Source: Aquisphaera insulae
GTDB taxonomy: Bacteria > Planctomycetota > Planctomycetia > Isosphaerales > Isosphaeraceae
Length of the DNA: 48,994 bases
Direction of reading: 5' to 3'
Assembly (NCBI RefSeq): GCF_011064615.1
Contig: NZ_JAALJH010000071.1
Coordinates: 1-48,994 of the forward strand
Part shown: piece by piece, positions 1-10,000 of the stretch
Position numbering within the stretch: the stretch's first letter is position 1
Layout: the number at the start of each line of letters is the position of its first letter
Notes under the pieces: generated by a model
What the model was told of the DNA's origin: nothing
The model's input: the letters and a program-made list of their open reading frames with translations, nothing else
Database searches by the model: none
Program-made: the position numbers and the translations under genes

Positions 1-189
1 CTAACTGTACTCTAGCGGATCCTTCGTGCTCATGACGGATTTCGGGGTTTTCACGACTCCTCCCGACCCGCAAGTGCCCGGCCGTCGACTCGTCCCGCCC
101 GGCCAACCGGGGCAAGAACCTCGCGAGGTCCGCCGAGGCATGCCCCGATCCCGGTGCGTCCGGGCCGAGGGCCCGTCGCGGCCCCGACG
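1..189. other. gene-free edge downstream of the hybrid histidine kinase
   Basis: No coding sequence is supported here. It lies 3' of the kinase gene that reads leftward. A short GC hairpin (GGGCC-gag-GGCCC, about 163-175) is the only fold noticed, and it has no T-tract, so it is not called a terminator. Confidence 0.4.
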
Positions 190-3100
190 TCAGACGAGCT
201 CCGCGACGACCCGACGCAGCTCCCTGAGAGTCATGGGTTTGCTCAGGTAGGCGTCGGCCCCCGCATCCAGGCAGCGCTCGCGGTCGCCCGACATCGCGAG
301 GGCGGTGAGGGCGACGATGGGGAGAGTCCGGGTCTCCGGGGCGGAACGCAGGACACGGATGGCCTCGAGCCCATCGATCCCGGGCATCTGGATGTCCATG
401 AGCACCAGCCGCGGCTGGAGCGTGGAAGCCATGCGGATCGCCTCCTCCCCGTCGCGAGCCTGGGAGACCCGGTAGCCGGCCGCGACGAGGACGTCGGAGA
501 TCAGCTTGCGGTTGAGCTCGTCGTCGTCGGCAAGGAGGATGAGCGGTGGTTCCGGCTCCGGAGCCTCGCCCGCGGCTTCCCCGCTCGCGAGGCCTGCGGA
601 GCGCGTCGGTCGTGCCTCGAGCGGAGGGGAGGCCGTTGCCCGGCCGGGGTCGTACTCCTCGGGCTCGTCGAAGGGCTCCCACGGGATGGTCACGATGAAC
701 CGGCTCCCGCGACCGGGCTCGCTCTCCACCGAGACGACGCCGTGATGCAGGGCCGTGAGCTTCTCCACGAGCGCCAGCCCCAGGCCGGTCCCCGTATACT
801 GGCGGGACAGGCGGCTGTCGATCTGGCGGAACGGTTGGAAGAGGATCTTCATATCCTCCTCCCGGATGCCGATCCCGGTATCCCAGACCGTGAATGTGAG
901 CGAGCGGGATGCCTTGTCCGCCTTCACATCGAGGCCGACGGCCCCCCCTTCCGGCGTGAACTTCACGGCGTTGCTCAGGAGGTTCACCAGGATCTGCTTC
1001 AGCCGCAACTCGTCGGCGAGGATCGAGTCCGCCCCGCCGTCGGTCGCGCAGGACAGCCTCAGGTTCCTGGACTGGGCCGCCTGACGCACGAGCCGGATGC
1101 TCCCCTGACAGATCGAGTCGATGCTGGTGGGTATGGGGTCGAGCCGTATCTGCCCGGCCTCGGCCTTCGACAGGTCGAGGATGTCGTTGATCAGGCCCAT
1201 CAGGTGCCGACCGCTCTTCTCCACGTCCCGGATGACCGAGACCTGCTCGTCGGTCATCGCGCCGTAGACGCCCTCGACCAGCGACTCGGAGAGGGCCAGG
1301 ACGGCGCTCAGGGGCGTGCGAAGCTCGTGGCTCATGCTGGCGAGGAACTCGTCCTTGAGGCGGGAGGCGTGGGTCAGCTCGAGGTTGGTGCGCGTCAGCT
1401 CCTCCGACCGCTGGCGGAGGGCCTCTTCCATCTCCTTCCGCTCCGTGATGTCTCGCATGATCGTGGAGAAGAAGGCCACGCCGCCGTCATTCCCGCGGTG
1501 CGCGAGGATAAGCTGGGAGACGGGCCTGGCTCGGCCCGCGGCGGTCAGCACCTCCGTCTCGCCGAGCCAGTGCCCCTCGCGGACGGCCGTCGGGATTCCC
1601 TCCTGAATGATCCTGGCCGATGACTCGGGGGGGTGGTAGTCCTTGATGGACCGCGGGAGCCCTTCGGTGACCGGGCGAATCCCGAGAATCCTCCTGAAGG
1701 CCTCATTTTCCCACATCGGCACCCCTTCGGGCGTCGCCGTGGCGATGTAGTCGGTCGAGGAGTCGATGATCCGCGCCAGTTTGTGGACGTCCGCCGCCTG
1801 CGCGGCGGCCTGCCGCTCCAGCTCGGCGTTGAGTGCCCGGATGGCCTGGTCGGCCCGCCGACGTTCCGTGGCGTCCATGACGGCCGCCAGCACCATGGGC
1901 CCCGAATCGGTCTGGACGAGGTTCAGGCCGATCTCGACGGGGAACTCGCTGCCGTCCTTGCGAACGGCGTTGAGCTCGCGCCCATGTCCCATATCCATAC
2001 GGAACGGCGAGGCCGTGAACTGGCCGCGGAGCTGCTCGTGGTGGCCGCGTGCGGACTCGGGGACCAGCATGTCGATCGACTTGCCGATGAGTTCGTCCCG
2101 TTCATAGCCGAGCCAATCGACGAACCGGCCGTTGACCATCGTGATCAGGCCCGCGGCATCGACGACGATGAGGCCCGCCGGCACCGACTCCACGACCGTC
2201 CGGAATCGCTCCTCGCTCTCGCGAAGCGAGAGCTCCGCCAGCTTGAGCGAGGTGACCTCCGAATGCGCGACGACGGCCCGGCTCGGTCCTCCTTCCACGA
2301 ACGGGGTGACGCGACCGATGAACCAGCGGCGGGCGGAGGGGGAGTGGCAAGGATACTCCATCTCGAACATCGGCCTGCGTCCCGCCAGGACGTCGCGGAT
2401 GCCGGCCGCGAAGTCGGCCGCCTGGGCGGCGTCCTCGCCGGTCGCTGCGTCGCAGACCTGGAGGTAGTTCCTCCCGTCGCACGCGTCGCCGAACAGGCCG
2501 TTCTCGCAGGCGAAGTCACGCCAGCTCCGGTTGACCGCGAGGATGTCTCCCGTCTCGTCAAGGACCGCAATCGACGTCCGGAGCGAGTCGAGGACGGAGC
2601 GTGCCAGCCGCTCGGACTCCCTCCGCGCCTCCTCCGCGGACCTGCGCGCCGTGATGTCCTGATGGACCCCGCAGAGGCGCAAGGGGCGTCCCAGGGCGTC
2701 TCGAGCGATGACCTTGCCGACGTCGAAAATCCATGCCCAGCTACCGTCCTTGCGGCGGAGCCTGTACTCGGCGGTGAATTCCGGACTGAACCCGTCGAGG
2801 TGTTCTTTCACGGACTCGCGCACGCTCGGGGCGTCGTCGGGATGGAGCAGATCCTCCCAGGCCTGTATGTGCCCCCCTAGCTCCTCGGGGCGATATCCGA
2901 GCATGCCGGCCCAACGAGCGTCGTAGTCCAGCCGGCCGGAGGGGAGATGCCAGTCCCACGTGCCGAGGCCGGCGCCGTCGAGCGCCAGCCGATATCGCTC
3001 GTCGCTCTCGTGCCGACGCTCCTCGGCTCGCTTCCGGGATGTGATGTCGATGATCGAGCCGACAGCCCCGATCGGACGCCCCCCCTCGCCTCGTTCGACG

Positions 3101-4851
3101 CGGCCCCGACACTGGAACCAGCCGAGGTGACCATCGCAGAGCGTCGCGCGGAACTCGAAGAAGATCTCGTCCGATCGTCCCTCGAAGGCGCCGAGGATCG
3201 CGGCGGCGACACTCTCGCGATCGTCGGGATGATGCCAGGCGATCCAGCCCTTCAAGTCCGCCGGGACGCCCGCCTCGCCAATTCTCACCCATTCCCAGAA
3301 AGTCGGGTCAAGCCGGCTAATCGCCGCGTCCTCGCCCGCCTCCCAGGTCACGACCCGACCGCTGGTGGTGGCCAGCCTGTAGCGATCGGCAGTCTCGCGG
3401 AGCTGCGACTCCATCCGCTTCCTCTCGGTGATGTCCTCGACGGTGCCGACCAGCCGGGCGGCCCGTCTCCCAGGACCATCAACCTCGACCTCCGCCAGCC
3501 CATGCGACACCACCCAGCGCAGGGAGCCGTCGTCCTGGATCACGCGGAACTCGATCGAATACGGCTCCGAGTCGACCCGCCCCAGCGCCGCCTCGACCCG
3601 GGCCCAGACCTCGGCGACGTCGTCCGGGTGGAGGCGATCCAGCATCTCGTCGATCGAAAGCCGCTCGCCGGGCAGGCCGAATATCTCGCGATATCGCGCG
3701 TCATAGGAGGCGACCCCGATCGTCGGGTCGTAGACCCACCACCCAAGCCGGGCGGCGTCGAGCGAGAGCTGACGCTGCTGCGACAGGCGTTCCAGAGCCT
3801 CCTCGGCCCGTCTCTTCTCCGTGCGGTCGACGAACGAGGCGAGGATCCCATCGTCAACGCTGACGCCCGAGATTTCGACCACGAGCACGCGGCCGTTCTT
3901 GCAGGTCACCGAGACTTCGACGGGACCGATGCGGCCCCCCATGTGGGCCGCCTCTTCGACGGCCACGGTCCACATGCTCCGCACCTGCCGGCGATAGGCC
4001 TCGTCGGGATACGCCACCTGCAACCACGCGTCGAGCGTCGGTACGTCGACCTTCGAGTAGCCGAAGAGTTCGACGAAACAGTCGTTGAGGTACGCGGTGA
4101 CGCCGTTCCGGTCGATGTACCCCAGCGGCAGAGGCAGACGCTCGACGAAGCGGCCGAGCATCCCCGCACCGATTCGGAGCTCGGATCGTGCCCGCGACCC
4201 TGCCGCCACCAGCCTGGCCGCCCGCGTGAGCAGTTCGGTGGCGACGATGGGCTTCGTCAGGAAGTCCCAGGAATTCCCGGCGAGAGTTGCCATCCGGAGT
4301 ATCTCTTCCTCACCCGAGGCCAGCACCAGGACCGGCACGTCGCGCGTCGTCGACCGTGCATGCAGATCCTCGATCAGCCGCTCGCCACACAGGCCGGGCG
4401 CCTTCAGGTCGCTGAGGACGAGGGCGGGCACCACCTCGACGGCCCGTGCGAGCCCCTGGTCCCCGTCACCGACGACCTCCACGCGATATCGCCCGCCGAG
4501 GATCTCGGCCAGGGAATCCCCCTCGACGGGGTCGTCCTCGATGATCAGGACCAGGGGTAGCTCGTGACGCGGATCGAGGTCCGTCGATCCTTCGGGCACG
4601 GTCGAGTCCCGATCACGGCCAACTCCGGTCCGTCGATCGGGCTCGGGGATGACTTCACGCCGGTCGTCAAGGACGCCGGCGCCGTGTCCCTCGACCGAGA
4701 GGATGGCTCCGCCGACGGTCGCTTTCCATCCGTCGAACGTACAATGAGCCTTTGTCCACGAAGCGTCGGTCCTCGCCCCGTCAATCGTGCCTGGGGCCCA
4801 ACTCCGACACACCCTGGTGTTTGTGCCCACCACGGCAAGGTCCTTCCACAT
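190..4851 (-). CDS. hybrid sensor histidine kinase with seven PAS domains and receivers at both ends
   Basis: Probably a cytoplasmic multi-input two-component kinase; no membrane segment is visible. Order by approximate residue: N-terminal receiver 100-220 (IIEDDP, phospho-acceptor Asp148 in LSDLK), seven PAS/PAC modules from about 230 to 1155, each closed by a D-x-T-x-R/K-type linker, HisKA with SMSHELRTPLS (His1175), HATPase with N-box LLSNAVKFTP, DTGIGI and GTGLGLAL, then a C-terminal receiver (LADDDE, Asp1486 in LMDIQMPG, Lys in LSKP). All phosphorelay residues are present. The first ~85 residues show no domain and have an unusual composition; an in-frame GTG at 4599 is a plausible alternative start just before the first receiver, so 4851 is an upper limit. 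No transcription factor or partner response regulator lies beside it, so the output is unknown; the C-terminal receiver suggests relay to a separate Hpt protein or self-regulation. Confidence 0.93.
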   Translation of the reverse strand: MWKDLAVVGTNTRVCRSWAPGTIDGARTDASWTKAHCTFDGWKATVGGAILSVEGHGAGVLDDRREVIPEPDRRTGVGRDRDSTVPEGSTDLDPRHELPLVLIIEDDPVEGDSLAEILGGRYRVEVVGDGDQGLARAVEVVPALVLSDLKAPGLCGERLIEDLHARSTTRDVPVLVLASGEEEILRMATLAGNSWDFLTKPIVATELLTRAARLVAAGSRARSELRIGAGMLGRFVERLPLPLGYIDRNGVTAYLNDCFVELFGYSKVDVPTLDAWLQVAYPDEAYRRQVRSMWTVAVEEAAHMGGRIGPVEVSVTCKNGRVLVVEISGVSVDDGILASFVDRTEKRRAEEALERLSQQRQLSLDAARLGWWVYDPTIGVASYDARYREIFGLPGERLSIDEMLDRLHPDDVAEVWARVEAALGRVDSEPYSIEFRVIQDDGSLRWVVSHGLAEVEVDGPGRRAARLVGTVEDITERKRMESQLRETADRYRLATTSGRVVTWEAGEDAAISRLDPTFWEWVRIGEAGVPADLKGWIAWHHPDDRESVAAAILGAFEGRSDEIFFEFRATLCDGHLGWFQCRGRVERGEGGRPIGAVGSIIDITSRKRAEERRHESDERYRLALDGAGLGTWDWHLPSGRLDYDARWAGMLGYRPEELGGHIQAWEDLLHPDDAPSVRESVKEHLDGFSPEFTAEYRLRRKDGSWAWIFDVGKVIARDALGRPLRLCGVHQDITARRSAEEARRESERLARSVLDSLRTSIAVLDETGDILAVNRSWRDFACENGLFGDACDGRNYLQVCDAATGEDAAQAADFAAGIRDVLAGRRPMFEMEYPCHSPSARRWFIGRVTPFVEGGPSRAVVAHSEVTSLKLAELSLRESEERFRTVVESVPAGLIVVDAAGLITMVNGRFVDWLGYERDELIGKSIDMLVPESARGHHEQLRGQFTASPFRMDMGHGRELNAVRKDGSEFPVEIGLNLVQTDSGPMVLAAVMDATERRRADQAIRALNAELERQAAAQAADVHKLARIIDSSTDYIATATPEGVPMWENEAFRRILGIRPVTEGLPRSIKDYHPPESSARIIQEGIPTAVREGHWLGETEVLTAAGRARPVSQLILAHRGNDGGVAFFSTIMRDITERKEMEEALRQRSEELTRTNLELTHASRLKDEFLASMSHELRTPLSAVLALSESLVEGVYGAMTDEQVSVIRDVEKSGRHLMGLINDILDLSKAEAGQIRLDPIPTSIDSICQGSIRLVRQAAQSRNLRLSCATDGGADSILADELRLKQILVNLLSNAVKFTPEGGAVGLDVKADKASRSLTFTVWDTGIGIREEDMKILFQPFRQIDSRLSRQYTGTGLGLALVEKLTALHHGVVSVESEPGRGSRFIVTIPWEPFDEPEEYDPGRATASPPLEARPTRSAGLASGEAAGEAPEPEPPLILLADDDELNRKLISDVLVAAGYRVSQARDGEEAIRMASTLQPRLVLMDIQMPGIDGLEAIRVLRSAPETRTLPIVALTALAMSGDRERCLDAGADAYLSKPMTLRELRRVVAELV

Positions 4852-5916
4852 CGCTTCCGAAGTGAATCGAGCACGTGGATGGCCAGAACGATCGCGCAGA
4901 GCGGGATGTTGGTCGATCCCGTGGCCACCTCGGAGTCGGCCTACCGCGCAGATTGCCGAGGCGAACTGGCGTCAACTTCAGGGAAAGTCAGCTCGCCGCC
5001 GGCCCTTCCCGAACTCAAGTCCTTCGGAGAATCGCAGCTTCGCGACTCAGAGCATTCGACCATTCTAAGTCAGAATATCACAGAGTGGGCGGCCAGGTCT
5101 AGCAGACTTGATAGACACATAACATATCATCCGTCGCTTCCGGATGCAGCGAGCCGGCCGAGTCCCCGACACTCCGCGGCCGAATCGTCGGCCCATACGC
5201 TCGATGCGTCGGCCCGCCCGCCTCACCACGCATTCGCATCGACACGCACGCGACGGACCAGGCGGCCGGCCCCCGGATGCGCGTCCTCGTCGCCCAGCCC
5301 GGCGGGCGCAGCGAAATCGCTCCACCAGCCCCGGGAAGTCGCCTCGCCGAACTGGGCTCCTTGACCGGCGTGCGAGCCCCGTGCACCATTCGCACGGGCC
5401 GCACGCCGACCGTTCGCGCCGTCGTGGTCAAGCCGCCACAGCAAGGGCCGTCAGCCAGCCGTGCGAGTCGGAGCGGGCCAGGGGCGAAGCCGCCAAGGGT
5501 CGATGCCACGAGACGGGGCAGGCCGGGACATGGCAATGCCGGTCGTCGATTCGATCCCACGTCGTCCAGCCTGGAAAAGCAGCAGAGCCGCCACCCGACC
5601 CCGAGCCAGATAACACTCAATGTCGATGTTCGGACCATCTCGAGTCGTGATTTCAGGACTTCCCTTGGGCTGATTTTTCGGGTGTTCCCGGGGTGGTTAT
5701 GTCGCAAGAGATGACTCAGAATAGAGCCCCTTGAATGCTGCGTCTCAAGCTGGAATTCCCGCTCGGCGTGGCATATCGCCAGGAGATCCGCCGCCGTCGC
5801 CGGAGGCCGTTGAGCGTCCTCTTTCGAGGCGTCGGGGCCGACGACTCGGCTAGCCCGAACTTCACGGGTCAGCCCGCCGTGGGCGCGTCCGAAAAGGTCG
5901 TCGGAGAAACCGGGTG
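4852..5916. other. about 1 kb gene-free region between the hybrid kinase and tag
   Basis: Frames that are open here on both strands have irregular composition and match no family I recognise. Seen: an AT-richer stretch near 5055-5135 that could hold the promoter of the leftward kinase gene, another AT-richer stretch near 5630-5725 upstream of tag, and a 62-base dispersed repeat with a hairpin core (5361-5422, listed separately). This size of gene-free DNA is unusual for the window and may contain decayed or regulatory sequence. Confidence 0.5.
5361..5422 (+). repeat. dispersed hairpin repeat, copy A
   Basis: Matches copy B at 6994-7055 in the same orientation without gaps, about 51 of 62 bases by hand alignment. 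The core 5366-5408 is a near-palindrome: the left arm CGGCGTGCgaGCCCCGTGC pairs with the right arm GCACGGGCcGCACGCCG around the loop ACCATTC. Substitutions fall on all three codon positions in the readable frame, so conservation does not look like protein coding. Possibly a REP-like planctomycete intergenic element; function unknown. Confidence 0.6.
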
Positions 5917-6480
5917 ATGAACCGTTGCGACTGGGCAAAGAACGAACTGGCGATCCGCTACCACGACCAGGAGTGGGGCGTGCCGGTCCACGACGACCGC
6001 CGCTGGTTCGAGTTCCTGATCCTGGAGGGAGCCCAGGCCGGGTTGAGTTGGGACACGATCCTCCGCAAGCGAGAGGCGTATCGGCTCGCATTTGCGGGTT
6101 TCGACCCTGAGGCGGTGGCAGGGTTCGACGAGGCTCGCGTCGAGACGCTGCTGGCCGACCCCGGCATCGTGCGGAACCGGCTCAAGGTCACCTCGGCGGT
6201 GAAGAACGCCCGCGCGTTCCTGCGCGTGCAGGAAGAGTTCTCCGGCTTCGACCCGTACATCTGGCGGTTCGTCGAAGGGCGTCCGGTCGCGAACTCCTGG
6301 CACGAGCTCGGTCAGATCCCCGCAAGGACGCCGCTCTCCGATGCGATCAGCAAGGATCTCAAGAAGCGGGGTTTCACGTTCGTCGGCACGACGATCTGTT
6401 ATGCCCTGATGCAAGCGACGGGGTTGGTGAACGACCACCTCGTTGGCTGCTTCCGGCATCGTGAGGTCGGCGGCGCATGA
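5917..6480 (+). CDS. tag: DNA-3-methyladenine glycosylase I
   Basis: Base-excision repair enzyme that removes 3-methyladenine from alkylated DNA in the cytoplasm. The protein of 187 residues is normal family length. The zinc snap of Tag is visible: Cys near the N-terminus (MNRCDW), His in the YHDQEWGVP motif, and His and Cys in the C-terminal NDHLVGCF. The substrate-pocket stretch FEFLILEGAQAGLSW and the helix-hairpin region LADPGIVRNRLK are conserved. A GTG lies one codon earlier (5914), but the ATG at 5917 gives the usual M-x-R-C-x-W N-terminus; GGAG at 5902-5905 can serve as a ribosome site. It stands alone between the gene-free region and the oppositely oriented DUF1801 gene. Confidence 0.95.
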   Translation: MNRCDWAKNELAIRYHDQEWGVPVHDDRRWFEFLILEGAQAGLSWDTILRKREAYRLAFAGFDPEAVAGFDEARVETLLADPGIVRNRLKVTSAVKNARAFLRVQEEFSGFDPYIWRFVEGRPVANSWHELGQIPARTPLSDAISKDLKKRGFTFVGTTICYALMQATGLVNDHLVGCFRHREVGGA

Positions 6481-6540
6481 GCGCCGGGCGATCCTCTCGC
6501 CGTCCACGTCCGCCCTGGCGACGACGCGAAGTGGGCCGGC

Positions 6541-6915
6541 CTACTTCTTCGTCGATTTCGTCGAGCCTCCGGCCGCTCTCAGCCTCACGATCCGCCCGAT
6601 CAGGTCATACGGAATCGGCTGATCGAGCGGGAAACGGAGGTTCCCCTTCTCCCCCGCGTAGGGCGCGACCGCTTCCAGGAGGGCTTGGTCCCCTCTGACC
6701 GGGGGATAGAGCCCGATGTGATTCTTGAAGGCCGCGAAGTAGACGAGGATCGTCTTCTGCCGGAATGCTGGCATCCGGTAGCTGATCGTTTCCTCCGCGT
6801 CGGGGGCCGCTTCGCTGACGGTGACCCGAATCTTCTGGAGAATCTCCTGAACGTCCGGCGGGAACGACGCGATGTACTCGTCGATCGTCCCGTGTGTCGA
6901 TTGAGCTTTTGCCAT
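6541..6915 (-). CDS. DUF1801 domain protein
   Basis: Small soluble protein of 124 residues with the DUF1801/YdhG-like alpha-beta fold: TIDEYIASFPPDVQEILQKI at the start, then AEETISYRMPAF, a core YFAAFKNHIGLYP, and a lysine-rich tail (GSTKSTKK). The molecular role is poorly known; some members resemble frataxin-like iron chaperones, which is only a family-level suggestion here. An AGGAG ribosome site lies a few bases before the ATG. It converges with tag, with 60 bases between the stop codons. Upstream lies copy B of the hairpin repeat. Confidence 0.88.
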   Translation of the reverse strand: MAKAQSTHGTIDEYIASFPPDVQEILQKIRVTVSEAAPDAEETISYRMPAFRQKTILVYFAAFKNHIGLYPPVRGDQALLEAVAPYAGEKGNLRFPLDQPIPYDLIGRIVRLRAAGGSTKSTKK

Positions 6916-6993
6916 GTCGTCTCCTCGAAATGGAGTCTACCACGGCGATCGGCTTCGTCCTCAACCTCGTGGGCGGCGGATCGCCCGAACGTC

Positions 6994-7055
6994 TTGAACG
7001 GCGTGCGAGCCCCGAGCGTCATGCGCGAGGGCCTCACGCCGACCTTCCGTGCCGT
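6994..7055 (+). repeat. dispersed hairpin repeat, copy B
   Basis: Second copy of the element at 5361-5422, same orientation. Its core 6999-7041 has the same 43-base length. The outer stem CGGCGTG/CACGCCG is kept, while the inner stem differs and is weaker. It lies between the DUF1801 gene and the 3' end of the kinase operon, so the two copies flank tag plus DUF1801. Confidence 0.6.
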
Positions 7056-7090
7056 GCCACCCAACCTCATCGGCTCGAATCGTCTCGTGC

Positions 7091-10000
7091 TCAGGGCTGA
7101 GGCCTGGGGGCCTCGTTCGGCCTCGCCAGCCTGGCCCGCCAGTCGGCGGCCTTGTCCGGCTTTCCCCAGGCGTCATAGAGCTTGACGATTCGCTCGGCGG
7201 CTTCGCCCAGGCCTTGCTTGTTCTGGGGTGGGATCCTGGCCTCGCGTGCCTTCATGCCCTCGTAGCCCGAGATGATCAGCGGCTCGGATTCGGCGTACTT
7301 GTTCTGGCCCAGGAGTGCCTGACCGAGATGGCTGCGGGTGGCGAAAGTGGTCCACTCGTCGGGCTGGAGGTTTTCGCGAACCACCAGGCACTCGCGCAGC
7401 AGGGGCTCGGCTTCGGTCCATTTGCCTTGCTGAATGAGGCTCTGGCCGAGGGGCGCCAGGATCCCGGCCATGCGGAATTCGTCGGGCCCGGACTGCTTGC
7501 GGAGCTGCTCCAGCGCGTCGCGTAACAGTGGCTCGGCTTCGGCACCGCGGCCGGACTGATTGAGGAGGGCTGTCAGGTCCCGTGTCAGGTCGAGGGTCAA
7601 GGAACCGTCGGGCCCCTGCAACCTGCGATAGGCTTTGAGTGCCCGGCGGAACAGGGGCTCGGCTTCGCTCGGCTTCGAGGGCGCCAACTGATGCGCCCGC
7701 AAGTGGATCCCTTCGAGCATCTCGGGGTCGTCCGGATCGAGCTTCGGCTCGTCCGTCTTGGGCGCCGGCAGTCGGTTCAGGAGTGAATCGACGTCGGCCC
7801 AGAGCTTCTCCCACGACTTCTGCTCGCCCGAGGGTAGCCGGGCCAGCGTCTCGGCCTCGCGGATGCCCGCCAGGTAAGGGTCTTCCTTCCAGAACCGGAA
7901 GGCCTGCGCCATGTCCGGGAGATCCCGCGGCGGGGCAGATCCGAGGCGCCTGTTCGAGGCTTCCAGTTCGGCCTGCAACCAGTCGAGGGCCTGTCGGCGG
8001 AGTTTCGCCCTCGCGGCGTCATCGATCGGCGGCACATCCTTGCCTGGCCCTGCGCAGGCCAGGGCCAGGAGTTTTCGGACGTGATCGTAGCCCGACCCCT
8101 CCGTGACCGGCTTGCTGAAGATCGCAATCGCTCGTCCCCAGTTCCGGTCGGCAGCATATCGCTCGCCGATGACGGATCGCAATTGCGAATGACGGTCGAC
8201 CAGATCGTCGATGGCATTCCGGTCGGCCAGGAAACCCGGGGCAGCGACGGCCATCCTCGCCCAGAACTCGTGCAGGGCATACTGGACCAGACTATCGGGA
8301 GGTCCTCTGCGTGACCACTCGCACCAGAACCGGATGTGTGGCAACAGCAATTCATGGGCGACCATTCTAGTTCGAGCGATCTGAGCATCCACGAGTCTGA
8401 GCTGGAAATCGAGGCATTGTCGCCAGGCGGACGTTTGATGAGGAACTTTGGAAGCCAGCTTCTGCCAGTAATCGACCGCTTGTTGAAGCACCGTGGCGCC
8501 CGCGGCAGGATCGTCCGCGGCGGCAACCGCGAGGCGCTTCTCATAGGCCGTTGCCAGCCGATAGTGCTGTCGGGCCTGCCCGGGATCAGCGAGGACGACG
8601 CTCTGACGGATCTCAATCGCCTTGGTGTAATGCGGGATGGACGCGGCGGTTTGCCCGTGGCGGCGCTGAATGTCGCCGAGGATTTCCGCCTCGTCGGCGA
8701 GCGCGGAGTCGAGGTTTCCCGCGGCTACCATCGTCATCTTGATCGACCGGGGAAGCCCTGCGGTATACATCCAAAGATCATCGACCGCACGATAAAGGTC
8801 GCCGTCGCCCCGAGCCAGATTGCTCCATGGTAGGGCCTTGAGGATGGTCAAACTTGGATTCCAGCCCGCGGTGGCGATCGTCACGCCGTCCGGGCTCACG
8901 GCCGCGTAATGCGGGCTCGACAGGGAGACGAGCTCCTTGCCGATCCGCCAGTCCCAGACGAACAACCTGGAGCCGCACACGAAAAGTCGATCGCCGCCGG
9001 TACTGAAAGCCAGGTGACCGAACCCGACTCCCGGCCTCGCCTGGACCGACGAACGCAACTTCCCGAGGGCCGTGTCCCACAGGATCAGGCGGGGAGGAGT
9101 ATCCTCCGCCTCCGCCACGAAGGCCAGCAGGTCTCCGTCCCGATGGAACACCGGGACACGTTGGTCTCGCTCCCATTTCCCCGTCTGCACCGCGCCGAGT
9201 GGACCATCGAGGCGGTTGAGCAGTCGTCCGGTGGACACATCCCAGACTTGCAAACTTGTACCTGTTAGCAGGGCCGCCCGCGTGCCGCCGGGATTGACCG
9301 ACACGACTCCCAGGCCGCGCGCCTCGGGAGCGGGCAACCGTCGCTTCGAGGTCACATCGAACACGGCCACTTCGCGGTCGTGGTTGGAAGCCACGAGGAT
9401 CCGGCCCGAGGCATCGAAGGCGGCGTGATAGGGACGCGGGAAGTCGATCGACCGCGTCTCGACCAGGCGCGTCCCCTGGTGAAGGAGGTCGTAGAAGGAG
9501 AGCCCCGCATCGGTCGCGACGACCAGTTCGTTCGTCTTCGGCTCGGTCAGGAGGGCCTGGCCGGCGTAATCCCCCACGGCCTTGAGCGGGAACGAGCGAT
9601 AGGTCAGGTCGCTCGTGCGGAACAGGTGGAAATTCGCCCTCTGTGGAAAGAGGAGGCTGGCGCCGGAGTCGGCGAATGCCACGAGTTCGGCCTGGGCGGA
9701 ACTGGGCTCCGCGTTCGTATCGATCGCGAGTGTGGCGACCAGGCCCGGCGTCCAGCACTTGAGCAGCCCGTCGACCCCTCCGGTGACCAGGCGGCCGTCG
9801 GGCAATCGTGCTAACCCGCAGATCGACGACCCATGCGACAGGGTCTGGCTTTCCCCATCGGCGTCGCGGATCGTGACGGTCCCGTCGGGGCTCCCCGCGA
9901 GCCCGAGCTGGGATCGCGGATCAAAAGCGAGGTAGTTGATGATTCCGGGATGGGAGATGTGAAGTGAGGGCCCACTCCGCGAGTTGCGTTGCAGCCTCAA

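Noticed and set aside
5099..6091. 330-residue open frame on the minus strand over the gene-free region and the start of tag
   Set aside because: It overlaps the conserved zinc-site coding of tag antisense and matches no family.
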